DNA of 64,000 bases from Adenanthera pavonina. Its lineage: Eukaryota > Streptophyta > Magnoliopsida > Fabales > Fabaceae. Under the pieces are notes generated by a model, which worked only from the letters and a program-made list of their open reading frames with translations, ran no database searches and was not told the origin of the DNA. Of the stretch, positions 43,127-53,665 are shown in pieces. The translations under genes and the position numbers were made by a program. The DNA is taken from contig JAIVEN010000012.1 of the NCBI GenBank assembly GCA_026686845.1, forward strand, positions 1,800,501-1,864,500. The letters run 5' to 3'. Every line of letters starts with the position of its first letter. The stretch's first letter is position 1.

Positions 43127-44440
43127 AATACTGTCTTGGATCACCCCATTCATGGCTTTTGTTCTAGCTCTAGTCATTGGTCCTCCAATACCTTGAAGTG
43201 GGCCTTGAATTTGTCCATGATCCATTGTTGCTCTTAGCTTGCCCTCATCATCAAATGCTTCATGCCTCGATCGTACTCTATCATTCCCTCCCTCTTTGAA
43301 AAGATTCGTCCTCGAATCTCCATAATCTAGATGGAAAGAAAGGGAACGATTAAAAACATCAAATAAAAAATAAGGAGTATACTTACTTTTCAAGCCTGAT
43401 TGATGCATCTTCTTTTCAACCCTTGCTTGAACTTGTGGTGTAATAATGACTCTTGGTTGCAAATTCACCCCTTTTAAAGTTTCATCTTTACATTCTTGCA
43501 TTCCAAACAAATCTCCAGGATAAAAAATCTTGTAATGACCATTAGTTTGAATTGCATAGGATTTGTGGTCATGCATTAGTGCATAAGAACTTGATTTTCC
43601 TTTCATAACATCCACACTAATAACCTGCAACAAAGAACTAGAGGCAAATTTGACACAAGAAGACTCAAGGAAAATTGAGATTGTAGAGTAAACATATGGG
43701 ATGAAAGCCGGGCATATTTTCCCATTATTTGCTAGGTTCAAAATTTGGAAAGATTTGACACCTATGGATGATGCATATGAACAAGACATGGATGGAGCAT
43801 AGCTCACAAGAGGAATACATATGGATGAAAACAAAGTATCACAAAGTTGGATGGAATAAGAAGAGAATGGGTTACTGAATAGAAAATGGAACACACAAGA
43901 TTCATGAAAATGAGATGGAAGAGACCAATAAAGAATCAAAAAGACACATAACTTATGAGACACACAAGAGACAAAAAACATGAAATGAGTAAAGACTACT
44001 TCAGAAATGAATTGACAATGCAGAACACTTTGATGACAATGAAATGAAGTGACATAGATGAATAAATTAGAGAAAGAAAACAGTAAATGATCAAGTTGAC
44101 TCTTTTTCACGTTTGACTCAAGAGGAATTGATGACTCATAACACAAGGATGGAATAAACAAATTATAAAAATCAGAGACAAAGTAAGAAGGATGGAGAAG
44201 ATGAAAAGAAGGAACATATGGAAGATATGAAGGAAGGAGTTGTAAAGAAACTAGCTTAAATTCTCCTTTACTCAAACAACTCACAATTGATGTTGCCTCA
44301 TTATTCTCACTTTTTCTCAAACTCTCTTTTTCTTTTCTCTTTTCTCTCTTTTTCTTTCTCTTTTTCATTCTTCTCTCAAGTTTCTTTTTACTCATTTGTT
44401 TTCCTCTTTTTTCGTTTTTCTGCACTCTTCCTTTTCTCAC
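43070..44440 (-). CDS. G4 ORF2, linker to tail (456 codons)
   Basis: An uninterrupted frame from the Lys/Arg linker (RVQKNEKRGKQMSKKKLERR) through the accessory segment (LLHPSYFVSDFYNLFIPS, KSFQILNLANNGKICPAF), the integrase-like end (YPGDLFGMQECKDETLKG) and DSRTNLFKEGGND. It crosses the PPT into the LTR, where it reads PLQGIGGPMTRARTKAMNGV. This single frame connects the accessory part to the tail, which supports coding use. A 13-bp deletion near 44440 separates it from the upstream frame. The product is unknown. Confidence 0.65.
   Translation of the reverse strand: MRKGRVQKNEKRGKQMSKKKLERRMKKRKKKREKRKEKESLRKSENNEATSIVSCLSKGEFKLVSLQLLPSYLPYVPSFHLLHPSYFVSDFYNLFIPSLCYESSIPLESNVKKSQLDHLLFSFSNLFIYVTSFHCHQSVLHCQFISEVVFTHFMFFVSCVSHKLCVFLILYWSLPSHFHESCVFHFLFSNPFSSYSIQLCDTLFSSICIPLVSYAPSMSCSYASSIGVKSFQILNLANNGKICPAFIPYVYSTISIFLESSCVKFASSSLLQVISVDVMKGKSSSYALMHDHKSYAIQTNGHYKIFYPGDLFGMQECKDETLKGVNLQPRVIITPQVQARVEKKMHQSGLKSKYTPYFLFDVFNRSLSFHLDYGDSRTNLFKEGGNDRVRSRHEAFDDEGKLRATMDHGQIQGPLQGIGGPMTRARTKAMNGVIQDSINILAFQTNLPDQKSCNDH
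43127..43283 (-). repeat. G4 3' LTR, 5'-end fragment
   Basis: Identical over its length to 47411-47568 as read here. It includes the PMTR-type coding stretch and is preceded on its strand by the polypurine tract. Confidence 0.9.
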
Positions 44441-45402
44441 TTGTTTTTACCACTCTTATTCTTCTCACTTTTATTTTTCCTTTCAAGCTCACTTTTGATT
44501 TTCTGGTGATTTTCATAGAATTGAATACAACATGTTTCATGGGCTTTCTTTACTTCAAAAGAATAACTATCATCAAATAACCATGGATGCCCAAACACCA
44601 TATCAACATGTTCAACTTCATCACACCCATGAGAACTAGTTTCTAATGGCATAACAATGTGAGTACCACTGGAAACAAGCACACCAATATCAACAATATT
44701 CTCTATCGCCTTACTAGTAGTAACATCTTGAATAGTTGTCTCCACTAATGGTGGTAAATGATCATGATCAATCCCATCAAGAATATCATCAATATTTTCC
44801 TCCTTAAGATTCTCAAGAACATCATACTCTAATTCATAAGAAACATTATCAACACAAGGATTTTGAGAATTAGAGGTACCTTCAAGAGTAGTTGATTCTC
44901 TTGGTTCAACAACCATTGTAGATGTTGAGGAAGATATCTCCTCCATTGGATCTTTTTGCTCCAAATGAGAATCACTAGAACTTGGAACTGAAATTTGCAC
45001 CTTTCTACGAGTTGGAAGATACTCATAGAAGTAGTGGTGTGGTGCATACTTTTGCTTCAAAATGAGCTTCATGCAATTTCAAGTAGCACACTGTTTCTCT
45101 TCACGAAGATGCTTTCTTTCAAATCGTTCCCACCAAACTTTGGCTTTTCCTTCTAAGTGAAGAGTAGCTAATTTCACTTTCTCAGACTCAGAGTACTGGC
45201 AGTCTTCAAACCATTATTCAATTCCTCCTTCCCACTCCAAGTACATGTCAGGATCATTCTCCCCACAAAATTTTGGGATGTTCAATTTAACATCCTTTTT
45301 GCATGTAGAAAATTGCATGCTATCCAATTTCACATTCAACTTTTGGATTTGTTCATTAAAAGCTTTCATCAAAACTTTAAGTTCAAGTTCTTCACCAACC
45401 AT
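44437..45402 (-). pseudogene. gag: G4 gag-like region and ORF2 5' part
   Basis: The start codon at 45402 opens MVGEELELKVLMKAFNEQIQ. A TAA at 45216-45214 breaks the capsid part after MYLEWEGGIE. The frame from 45072 down carries KLILKQKYAPHHYFYEYL, the acidic region and VEHVDMVFGHPWLFDDSYS, ending at 44437. Apart from the stop and the 13-bp deletion it parallels G3. Confidence 0.8.
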
Positions 45403-46222
45403 TCTTAGAATCTCAAATATATTAGTGAATAGAAGACAAAGAAAGGACCTTGCACACTCTCTCACGTGTTTCACTCAACAATGATGCAAATTCACTCGTG
45501 TTTTGCACACTTTAAAGGCTTTTTCCAGAAATGATATAATTATACTCTGGCCTTTTACCACTCACTCTTGCTTCCTATGAGAGTGCAAAATTGAATCTGA
45601 ACTTAAATCAAGAAGCAATGTTTTAAGTGACAATCTCAAAGTCAAAGATCCAAAAATTTAAATTCTCAAAAGAGTTTAAATTGTTGGTGACCAACAAAGA
45701 AAGATGGGCTTTCTGTTTTTAGCAAAAGAAACGAATTTTCTAGCCAAGAAAAGAGAAAAGGAAATGCTGGAAATTAAGACAAGAGGAAAAGATGTGACAT
45801 GTATACCAACAGAAGGAACTTATAGATGACTTTAAAATCTGAAACAAGGAGGGAACAAGTAAGGGAATTAAATTATGAAGGAAAATAGATAGAATTAAAC
45901 TAGAAGAGTAAAATTTTGAGTAGAAAATAAAAGACAAGAATGGAAACTTACCACAAATGAGAAATTATGAATGGGTATTCAAAAGTTGATTCTCCTTTAA
46001 TGAGATCAGAAAAAGGAGCAATTAAATAACATTAATGCCCAATCACAAAAGAAAACTTATAATTCAAACTACCACTTTAATTGAAAGATCTTAAAGTAGG
46101 AAAGAAAACAAGATCTCCTTAATTTTTGGGAATTGCCTTAGCAGCCATATTGCTTTTTTTTTTTTAATTCTTTCCTTCTTTTTTTTTTTATTTTATATAC
46201 GATTTTTTTTAAGGCTGCAATC

Positions 46223-46260
<38 letters not shown>

Positions 46261-46649
46261 GGCAAAATCACAACAAGAAATCTGAGCAGTAACTAAATTC
46301 TTTGGGCAGATAACAAGGAACTCCACAATCTCAATGGAAACAAGAATCAAATATGGTAAGATCCTTTAGCAAAGAGAATTAAAGAAAATGGACAATGAAA
46401 TTAGAATAGAACATGCCACAATAAGAACAAAATGAAAGATTACGAAGTCTGGAAAATGGATCAAGAACATAGAACAAAATAGCAAGGTAACAACGAATGA
46501 ACAGTGACAGATAGTACAATGAACAGTGATGAATGAACAGTACGGATAAACAGTGCGAATATTTTCTGGACAGTGAGGAAAAGGGAAAAAAAATGGAACG
46601 AAATAACAGAAACACACCTTGATTTGCAAGCCAAAGCTCTGATACCAAA
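45403..46649 (-). other. G4 leader with (CT)15 and ACTGTT array
   Basis: Contains the pre-gag block near 45440-45560, a (CT)15 microsatellite at 46227-46256 and, close to the PBS, several ACTGTT repeats (seen as AACAGT at 46500-46580). The PBS, plus strand GCTCTGATACCA, is at 46636-46647. No gene is seen. Confidence 0.8.
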
Positions 46650-47568
46650 TGATGGGAGACACGTTAGGAACCTGTCCTAAGAGCCTTCTTTGATATAAAG
46701 ATCGTGCAACTCAAGGAAAGATGAATTGAACACAAGAATAATGAAGAACAACAATGAACAAAAACTGAAGAAAATAGACACGAAGAAATAAGAAGACTGA
46801 AAAAAAATGTTGGTCGAAGGAAGTAGACTCCAAGAGAACCCGTCTCTTGAATCCTAACTCCGGGACGCCACAAGGATCACCACTCCTTGATAAGTCCTCA
46901 TTCTTTCTGGCACTCAAGGATAAGCAAGAAAGAACTCACAGAACAACAATAAAGTTGCTGAAAAGAAATTCATTCATTCATGTTGTGTTTGCAAGAGTAT
47001 AAGAGGTGCCTATTTATAGGCAAATATTAACCCACAAACTAACTCTAGTTCAGCCCACAAACCTAACCTTATTAAAGCTCATTAATACAAAAAGGAAACC
47101 CTAAGTCAAAAGGAGCATTTAATTCTAATTTTGAATTTGAAAAAGTTGGCTCCTCTTTAATGCATAAAGGAAAACAAATCAGATTTATGATTGTATGTTC
47201 TTTATTCAAAAAGGAAACAAATTAACTAAAATAATCATTAAAAACGTCACTTTTAGTGAGCACATGAGAAGCACATGGATTTTAAGTGAACCCTCCTTGT
47301 TGGGCGTTCTCCAAGTTGGGTTCTTTGACTATAATTTGGCTCCACATTTTCAGCTTTCCTCTTTCTTTTGTTTTGGGCCTCAAAATCATTGAAATGCAAT
47401 GGTTCCATGTTAATACTGTCTTGGATCACCCCATTCATGGCTTTTGTTCTAGCTCTAGTCATTGGTCCTCCAATACCTTGAAGTGGGCCTTGAATTTGTC
47501 CATGATCCATTGTTGCTCTTAGCTTGCCCTCATCATCAAATGCTTCATGCCTCGATCGTACTCTATCA
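46650..47568 (-). repeat. LTR-G-I, 5' LTR of G4 (919 bp)
   Basis: Plus strand TGATGGGAGACACG...GTACTCTATCA. TATA box CCTATAAATA on its own strand (47020-47011). Double hairpin at 46831-46889: CAAGGA/TCCTTG and CAAGAGA/TCTCTTG. Confidence 0.93.
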
Positions 47569-48444
47569 TTTATTTTTACTTATTTCCTTGTTTCACATTT
47601 TCGTTGTTTCGGGAAATTTTTTTTTATGTCACTGGTCACCCGTACGCGTCACTGTTCCCCGTCACTGTTGCGACTGTTCATCATACTGTTTGCGTCACTG
47701 TTCTCACTGTTCGGGTCACTGCTCGTACTGTTTTGGATTACTGTTCATCGTCACTGTTTTGTTTATTGTTCACGGTTACTGTTGAAAAAATCAGAAAAAA
47801 AAAGATTGATTGATTGCTGAGAAAAAAAGAATATAAAAAAATAGCAAAAAAAATATGAAAAAAAAAACTGAGATTTATTGCTGCAAAAAAAATATATATA
47901 TATATAGCAACAACAAAAAAAGTAGTAAAAATAAAAATAAATTATTTGATTGGATTTGATTTGAGACTTGATTGACTTAATTTATTAACTTTGGTGGCAA
48001 GTCTCATTAAAATATCTATAATTTGTCTTTCCTTCGATTTCTTTCCTTATTAGTTTCCTACAAATTTTCATCCTTCTTTGATCTATTTCCTTCAGATTTC
48101 TCTTGTTGGAAATTTCAGTTCTTTTGTGCTTATTTTGTGTTAGTTATTTGTTTAATTAAATTAGATCTTTGAGAACTTTAATTTTGAACTTTGGTTTTCT
48201 GTGATTGCCACTACTTTAAAAACTGATTTCCTTTTGATTGAAATTGTGGTTTTAATTTAGCACTCTCATAAGAAAGCAAGTTTTGAGTGGAAAAAGGCAA
48301 GAGAGAATTGCATCATATTTGAAAAAGCCTTGACTTAGTGTGAAACACGAGTGCATTTGCATTATTTGAGTGAAACACGTGAGAGAGTGTGTGAGATCCC
48401 TATTTCTTTCTCTTTGTTTTACACTAACATTTTAGATTGTAAAC
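47569..48444 (+). other. A3 leader
   Basis: ACTGTT array at about 47631-47785, then A-rich DNA with a decayed TTGCT/AGCAA hairpin around an (AT)n loop (47877-47910), then the pre-gag block GAAACACGAG (48342-48351) and GAAACACGTG (48372-48381). No gene is seen. Confidence 0.75.
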
Positions 48445-48781
48445 ATGGCTGTTGGAGAAGTTGATCTTAAGACCTTATTAAGGACTTTCAATGATCAAAT
48501 TAAGGAAGTAAATGCAAAATTGGATCGCCTGGAGATTCCTTCTAAAACTAAAGCAAGGCGTAATCCAAAGGTTCCTGCTCACATGGATGTTCTTAGCAAG
48601 ATCAAACCAAAGATTCCACTATTTCATGGTGAGAAAAATCCGATGTTTACTTGGATTGGGAAAGAAAAATTGAACAAGTCTTCGCATGTTGCAAGTACTC
48701 CGAAATAGAGAAGGCACAATGTGCTTACCTTTGATTGGGTAAAAAGGTTACTGCTTGGTGGAAACGGATGGAAACTAGATG
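48445..48781 (+). pseudogene. gag: A3 ORF1 gag-like, frameshifted
   Basis: MAVGEVDLKTLLRTFNDQIK... is open until a one-base loss near 48640 (in the FHGEKNP region), which ends the frame at 48706-48708. The TGA that separates ORF1 from ORF2 in A1 is also present here (GAAACTAGATGAGC, 48779). Confidence 0.75.
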
Positions 48782-48821
48782 AGCTGCAAATGGAGAACCT
48801 TCCGTTATAACATGGAATGAA

Positions 48822-50227
48822 ATGAGAGCAGTCTTAAGGCAAAAATACATGCCATCCAAAGCTAAAAGTGTGTTTGAACAATCCAAGGTGATGCAAATAC
48901 CCGTGGTCCAAGATTCATGTGATTCCCACATGGAGAAAGATGATCAAGTGGATGATGACATTGCTACCACTTCAACAACTGATGATGTAACGAGAAAATT
49001 TGCTACAGGTATGCCTAAACCTCAAAATTCTAATACTGACATCTCTTGTAATTTAGGATGTGATAATTCTGATGAGAATATTAATGTTGTTTGCATTGAT
49101 GATATCTCTTGCAATGGATCAATTGAATTGGAAAGCAAGTATGAATGTGTTGAACCTGAAAATATCAATAATTTTGATGATATTGCTTATATTGAAGAGA
49201 TTGATTGTTTGCATCAGTTAGAGGAGAATATTGATCTAGAAGTTGCTAGTACTTTTGATTCTAATGGTCTTTCTAATTTGTATCAATTGAAAAATGAATT
49301 TTATGACTGTGCTAATGAGATTAACCATGATTGTGTGCAACTTTTAGAAGAAAAACATGATTTATTTATTGCTAATGATTTGGTGGAAAACTATGTGGAT
49401 AATAGTATGATTCATTTGGGAATTGACTCTTATAATTGCATTGATGTTGAGCATATTGATATGGTAATTGGAGATTATGCTTTTGATTCTAACTTGAATG
49501 GGCATGTTAGTCTCTGTCTTTTTGTAATGGAAAAGGCCCATGCATCATTGCCAAGTAATTTGGGTGAAACTTATGAGAAAATAAAGAGTAAGTTTAAGTG
49601 GAAAAACATAAGTGGGAAAACTAAGAGAGAAAGAGTCCACAAAAATGCAAAGAGTGCAAAAAGAATAAGTGAGAAAAAGATTGAGAGAAGATTGAAAAGG
49701 AGAAAGAAAAAGAGAGAAAAGAGAAAAGAAAAGGAGAGTTTGAGGAAGAATGAAAGCGAAAGTAAGCTTAAAGTAATTTGTACAAAACTTCTTCCTTCTT
49801 CACTTCATCTGTCTTATGTGTCTTCAGTGTCTTTTCTTTGTCCTTCCCATTATGTTTCTAATTTCTTTAAATTATGTCATCCATCAATATTACAAGAGTC
49901 CGCAATTTCTTTTGAGTCCAAATTACATGAGCTAATAAGGAGTTCATTAGTTACTTTAGTACCTTCTTTCTCTAGTTTATCCTTCTATGTCATTCCATCT
50001 CATCATCTTAGTGTTTTGTATTTCCTATGTATTTGTGAAGTAGTCCCTATTTGTTTTATGTTTTATGTTTATTGTGTGTCTCATAAGTCATGTGTCTTTT
50101 TGGTTGTTTGTTGGTTTATCCCATTTCACATTCATAAGTCTTTTGTGCTCCATTTTCTATTCAACTCATTCTCATCTTTTTGTTCTATGTTAATGTGTGT
50201 CTCTTTAGTCGTTACATCTCCATCTTT
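48822..50227 (+). CDS. A3 ORF2, accessory frame (3' truncated)
   Basis: Open from MRAVLRQKYMPSKAK through the acidic region, VEHIDMVIGDYAFDSNLNGH, the Lys/Arg linker and the Ser/Phe/Cys-rich segment (SFESKLHELIRSSLVTLV, SFYVIPSHHLSVLYFLC). It runs into the following LTR and stops at 50325-50327. It aligns codon for codon with A1 and A4, differing mostly by substitutions. No catalytic motif. The fusion to LTR sequence at 50228 replaces its natural C-terminus. Confidence 0.6.
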
Positions 50228-51087
50228 TGATGGAGGATGGCTTAGACAAATTCAGGAAGATGATAGGAGGCCTTATCAATTGGAAAGATTCAAGCCCAAG
50301 AGAAGCCCATTGGAAGAGATTACTTAAAAGATCATGTGCTTCACTAAAATAGCATGTGACTTAAGTATTTTTGGGCCTAATTAGTGTTAATTTCGTTTTT
50401 ATTAATTATGGGCTGAACTTTGTTAATTAATAAAGCCCAATTAGTTAATTAGTAGTCTTTTTGATAGCCCACCTTGTAAATAAACATGTCATGTGCCAAA
50501 CATGTGATCTCATTAATGTGGTGGCATGTTTATAAGGGCTTAGGTCTTATTTTATTATTTTCTTATGAATTTTCGTTATTTTATTTTAGGATTTTATTTT
50601 ATTAGTTTCCTAGGTCCAATAGGAGTGTTGTTTGGGCCTAAAGTCTCCTAATCCTATTAGGATTACTTAAGCCCAAATTAATTAGGGTTTCTAGGCTTAT
50701 TAGATTAGATTTTACCTTGCCTATTTAAGGCTAACTTTCATGTACGTTTTTTAAGATTTGAATGATTAAAGTTTAAGACTTTTGTGAATTTCCTCTTGCG
50801 ATTCTTTGAGTGCTAGAGAGAATACTATGACTTATCAAGGAATTGGTTAATCCTTGTGGCGTCACCGGAACTAGGGTTCAAGAGACCGGTTCTCTTGGGT
50901 TCTATTTCTCAAGACTAACATCTATCCATCTTATTTCTTTATTTTTGATTTTCTTTGCTTCTGTTATCGTGCGTCTTTATTCTTTTCTTTGCTGTTTAGT
51001 CTTTGTATTCCTTGTTTAGTAAAGATCCGGGTGTCATACACATAAAAGTGGGTTCTTTGGATGGGTTCCAAAAGGATTCACTTATCA
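50228..51087 (+). repeat. LTR-A-II, 5' LTR of A4 (860 bp)
   Basis: TGATGGAGGATGG...GGATTCACTTATCA. TATA-like CTATTTAAGG at 50721-50730; HP1 CAAGGA/TCCTTG (50836-50856) and HP2 CAAGAGA/TCTCTTG (50879-50897). Confidence 0.92.
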
Positions 51088-51961
51088 TTTGGCATCAGAG
51101 CTTAGGTTTGCAAATCAAGGTGTGTTCTCTATTTTATTTCTTTCCTTGTTTCAATCCATCTTGCTCACTTCTAGAAAAATTTCTGTACTGTTCATCCGTA
51201 CGCTTATCACTGTTCAGCAAACTGTTTCGAGTACTGTGCATCACTGTTCGGACTGTTTCGTGATTATTGTTTCGCGTCACTGTTTCGGGCACTGTTCACC
51301 GACTATTTTTGAGACTGTTCATATCACTGTTTCGAGTTACTGTTCACAAAAAAAATTAAAAAAAAATCTGAAAAAAAAAAGATAGATTGATTGCTGTAAA
51401 AAAAAATATAACAGCAACAAAAAAATTAGCAGAAAAAAAAATATTTAAAAAAAAAAACAGAGAAATTGATTGCTGAAAAAAAAAATTTAGCAGCAAAAAA
51501 AAAATATTTGATTCGTTTTGGGATTGTTTCTCTATAATTTGTCTTTCCTTTTAATTTCTTTCCTTATTAATTTCCTACAAATTTTCATCCTTCTTTGTTC
51601 TATTTCTTTCAGATTTCTCTTGTTGGAAATTTCAGTTCTTTTGTACTCATTTTGTGTTGGTTATTGTTTAATTAAATTAGGATCTTTGAGATCTTCAATT
51701 TTGAACTTTTGTTTTCTGTGATTGCCACTTCTTTAAAACTGATTTCCTTTTGATTGAAGTTGTGGTTTTAATTTAGCACTCTCATAAGAAAGCAAGCTTT
51801 GAGTGGAAAAAGGCAAGAGAGAAATTGCATCATATTTGAAAAAGCCTTGATTTAGTGTGAAACATGAGTGCATTTACATTATTTGAGTGAAACACGTGAG
51901 AGAGTGTGTGAGGTCCCTATTTCTTTCTCTTTGTTTTACACTAACATTTCAGATTGTAAAC
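51088..51961 (+). other. A4 PBS and leader
   Basis: TGGCATCAGAGC starts at 51090. ACTGTT repeats span about 51187-51350. Hairpins TTGCTGT/ACAGCAA (51391-51417) and TTGCTG/CAGCAA (51470-51496) lie in A-rich DNA; the first carries a compensatory change relative to A1. Pre-gag block: GAAACATGAG (51859) and GAAACACGTG (51889). Confidence 0.78.
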
Positions 51962-51992
51962 ATGGCTGTTGGAGAAGTTGATCTTAAGGCCT
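51962..51992 (+). pseudogene. gag: A4 gag, first codons before the B1 insertion
   Basis: ATGGCTGTTGGAGAAGTTG... is identical in start to the A3 gag. B1 interrupts it after GGCCT; the rest resumes at 58969. Confidence 0.85.
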
Positions 51993-52801
51993 TGATGGAG
52001 AACAAGTGAACTTTCAATCATGGAGATCCAATGTGCCCAAAGACCCTCTTCAAGGAGTAGGAGGCCCAATGACAAGAGGTAGGGCAAAAGCCATGAAAGA
52101 GGCCTTGCAAGGATTGGTCCAAGAGCTTAAGGAGAAAGAGCCCATCTATTTGGAAGACTTAGAGCAAATGGAGCCACCTTCTAATCCAAAAAGAATGATC
52201 ATTTATTTGGAGGCCCAATCCAAGTCCAAATAGAAGAGCTTGATTAAAGGAAGTCATGTGCTTCATTAATGAGTCATGTGACTTTAGGATTAGATTTATT
52301 CCTTTTTAATTTATTTTGAATTTTCGTTTTATTTTTGATTTGATTTTTTCCAGATTAGATTAGATCAGTTTTTGATTGGTTCTCACTTGTATTTATGAGG
52401 CCAACTTAAGATTTAATTCAGATTTGAATTTAAAAGGATAAGCCCTATCTATAAGGAATCAATTATCCTATTAGGATTAGGATTAGGATTTCTATTATTA
52501 TTTATAGACCATATGGTGTCACATTGCAGATCAGATTTGAATAATTTTTTGAGTGATTTCTCTCTTCAATTTCGTGTGAGATTGTTAGGGTTCTTCGTGT
52601 TCTTCCTAGAATACGGATTCGACTTATCAAGAGAATTGACCAACTCTTGTGGCGTCTTATGTTTGGGGTTGCTAGAGTTTTCTCTAGAGGTTCCATTCGG
52701 TCTCTCAATTGCATTGGATTGCTTCCGTTGTTTTTGGTTATTACTCTGGGTTCTTGAGTTGCCTAAGACTTGTTCTTGGGAGGTTCACCCTACTTCTATC
52801 A
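51993..52801 (+). repeat. LTR-B, 5' LTR of B1 (809 bp)
   Basis: TGATGGAGAACAAG...CTACTTCTATCA. TATA-like TTTATAGA at 52501-52508. HP1 CAAGAG/CTCTTG (52628-52649), HP2 CTAGAG/CTCTAG (52672-52687). Confidence 0.96.
52628..52687 (+). ncRNA. LTR double hairpin, type B
   Basis: Same layout as in LTR-A (HP1, TTGTGGCGTC linker, HP2), but both stems have different sequence with pairing kept. The exact copy is at 58795-58854 in the 3' LTR. Confidence 0.7.
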
Positions 52802-52804
52802 GAT

Positions 52805-52817
52805 TGGTAGTCAGAGC
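52805..52817 (+). promoter_or_regulatory. B1 primer binding site with one extra base
   Basis: TGGTAGTCAGAGC, against TGGTATCAGAGC in the inverted copy B3 (63782-63771). The inserted G lies in the tRNA-complementary stretch. Confidence 0.8.
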
Positions 52818-53665
52818 AAAGGTTGAGTTCAGGCGTTCCATCCTCTTGTTTGTCTACTGAACATCTAAAAGTTTGGACGCATCAAAACGTCCTATATCCT
52901 TTGAGTTTTTGGACAAATTTTATGTCTATCTTGAAGCTTAGAATCTGTGCTTTCACCTCGTTTTAACGGCGTCCCAATCCGAGATTTGTACGAAAAGTTA
53001 TACTTGATCGGATCCAAGACGTCATCTCCCAGTCACCAACATCTGTTTCATTCTTCTCAAATCTCCAAATCTGTCCATAATTTGTTTCTTTGGTTCTTGA
53101 TCATAAAAAAAAAAAGGCCTAGAAAAAAAGAAAAAAAAGAAAGGCCAATTAAAAAAAAAGAAAAAAAGAAAGGCCAACAAAAAAAAAAAGAGAAAAGAAA
53201 GGCCCAAAAAAAAAAAAGAAAAAGATTTGATCTTGAGCAGCAAGAATCAATCTTGAAATTTGGCTCACCCTTTAAATTGATTTATCTTGTGTCTGGTGTG
53301 CTAATTCTCATATCTTAGTCAGAAAAGTTTTAATCCTACACTATTATTTGTGTCTAGAATTCTTGAGTCTTTCTTTCCTTTGAATTCTTAAAGGTCCCTT
53401 GCTATCTTGAACATTTGATTGCCACTCAAACTAACTTAATTCTCTTATCAGGTCATCTGATTCCATTAAGAGCACCATAAGCACCTTATAGGAGTGGTAA
53501 AAGGCAAGAGAGATTTGTGAGATCATTATTAGAAAAAGCCAATAAAGAGTGCAAACACGAGTGCATTGTTATACAAGAATTGAGTGAAACACGTGAGAAG
53601 AGGGAGTAAGTTTCCTAACTTTCAATTTTTCTTTCTTTTAATTCGTTCTACAGGTTCTTGCAACA
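52818..53665 (+). other. B1 leader with A-rich GGCC repeats
   Basis: At 53106-53225 about four units of AAAGGCC followed by A-rich DNA repeat at roughly 25-30 bp. The open frame here is low-complexity Lys. The pre-gag block has CAAACACGAG (53552-53561) and GAAACACGTG (53586-53595). Confidence 0.75.

Larger units (their letters stand above)
43127..47568 (-). mobile_element. G4: inverted G element, nearly complete, 3' LTR truncated
   Basis: In transcript order: 5' LTR 47568-46650, PBS 46647-46636, leader, gag start 45402, ORF2, PPT 43284-43298, and the first 157 bp of the 3' LTR (43283-43127). Those 157 bp are identical to the matching part of the 5' LTR, so the copy is young or gene-converted. 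It lacks RT, RNase H and DDE integrase. Confidence 0.88.
47569..50227 (+). mobile_element. A3: truncated A element interior
   Basis: Leader without LTR or PBS, gag ORF1 and ORF2. ORF2 is cut at 50227, where an LTR-A-II begins. The left edge is the G4 LTR. No duplication is visible on either side. Confidence 0.8.

Noticed and set aside
46227..46256. (CT)15 run as a possible regulatory GAGA-type site
   Set aside because: An isolated microsatellite within a leader; not shared by other G copies, so no functional claim is made.
52947..53318. 123-codon frame in the B1 leader, and its mirror at 63641-63420
   Set aside because: The second half is poly-Lys from A-rich DNA, it lies before gag in a leader, and it has no motif. 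Its reappearance at 63420 only reflects the inverted B3 leader.
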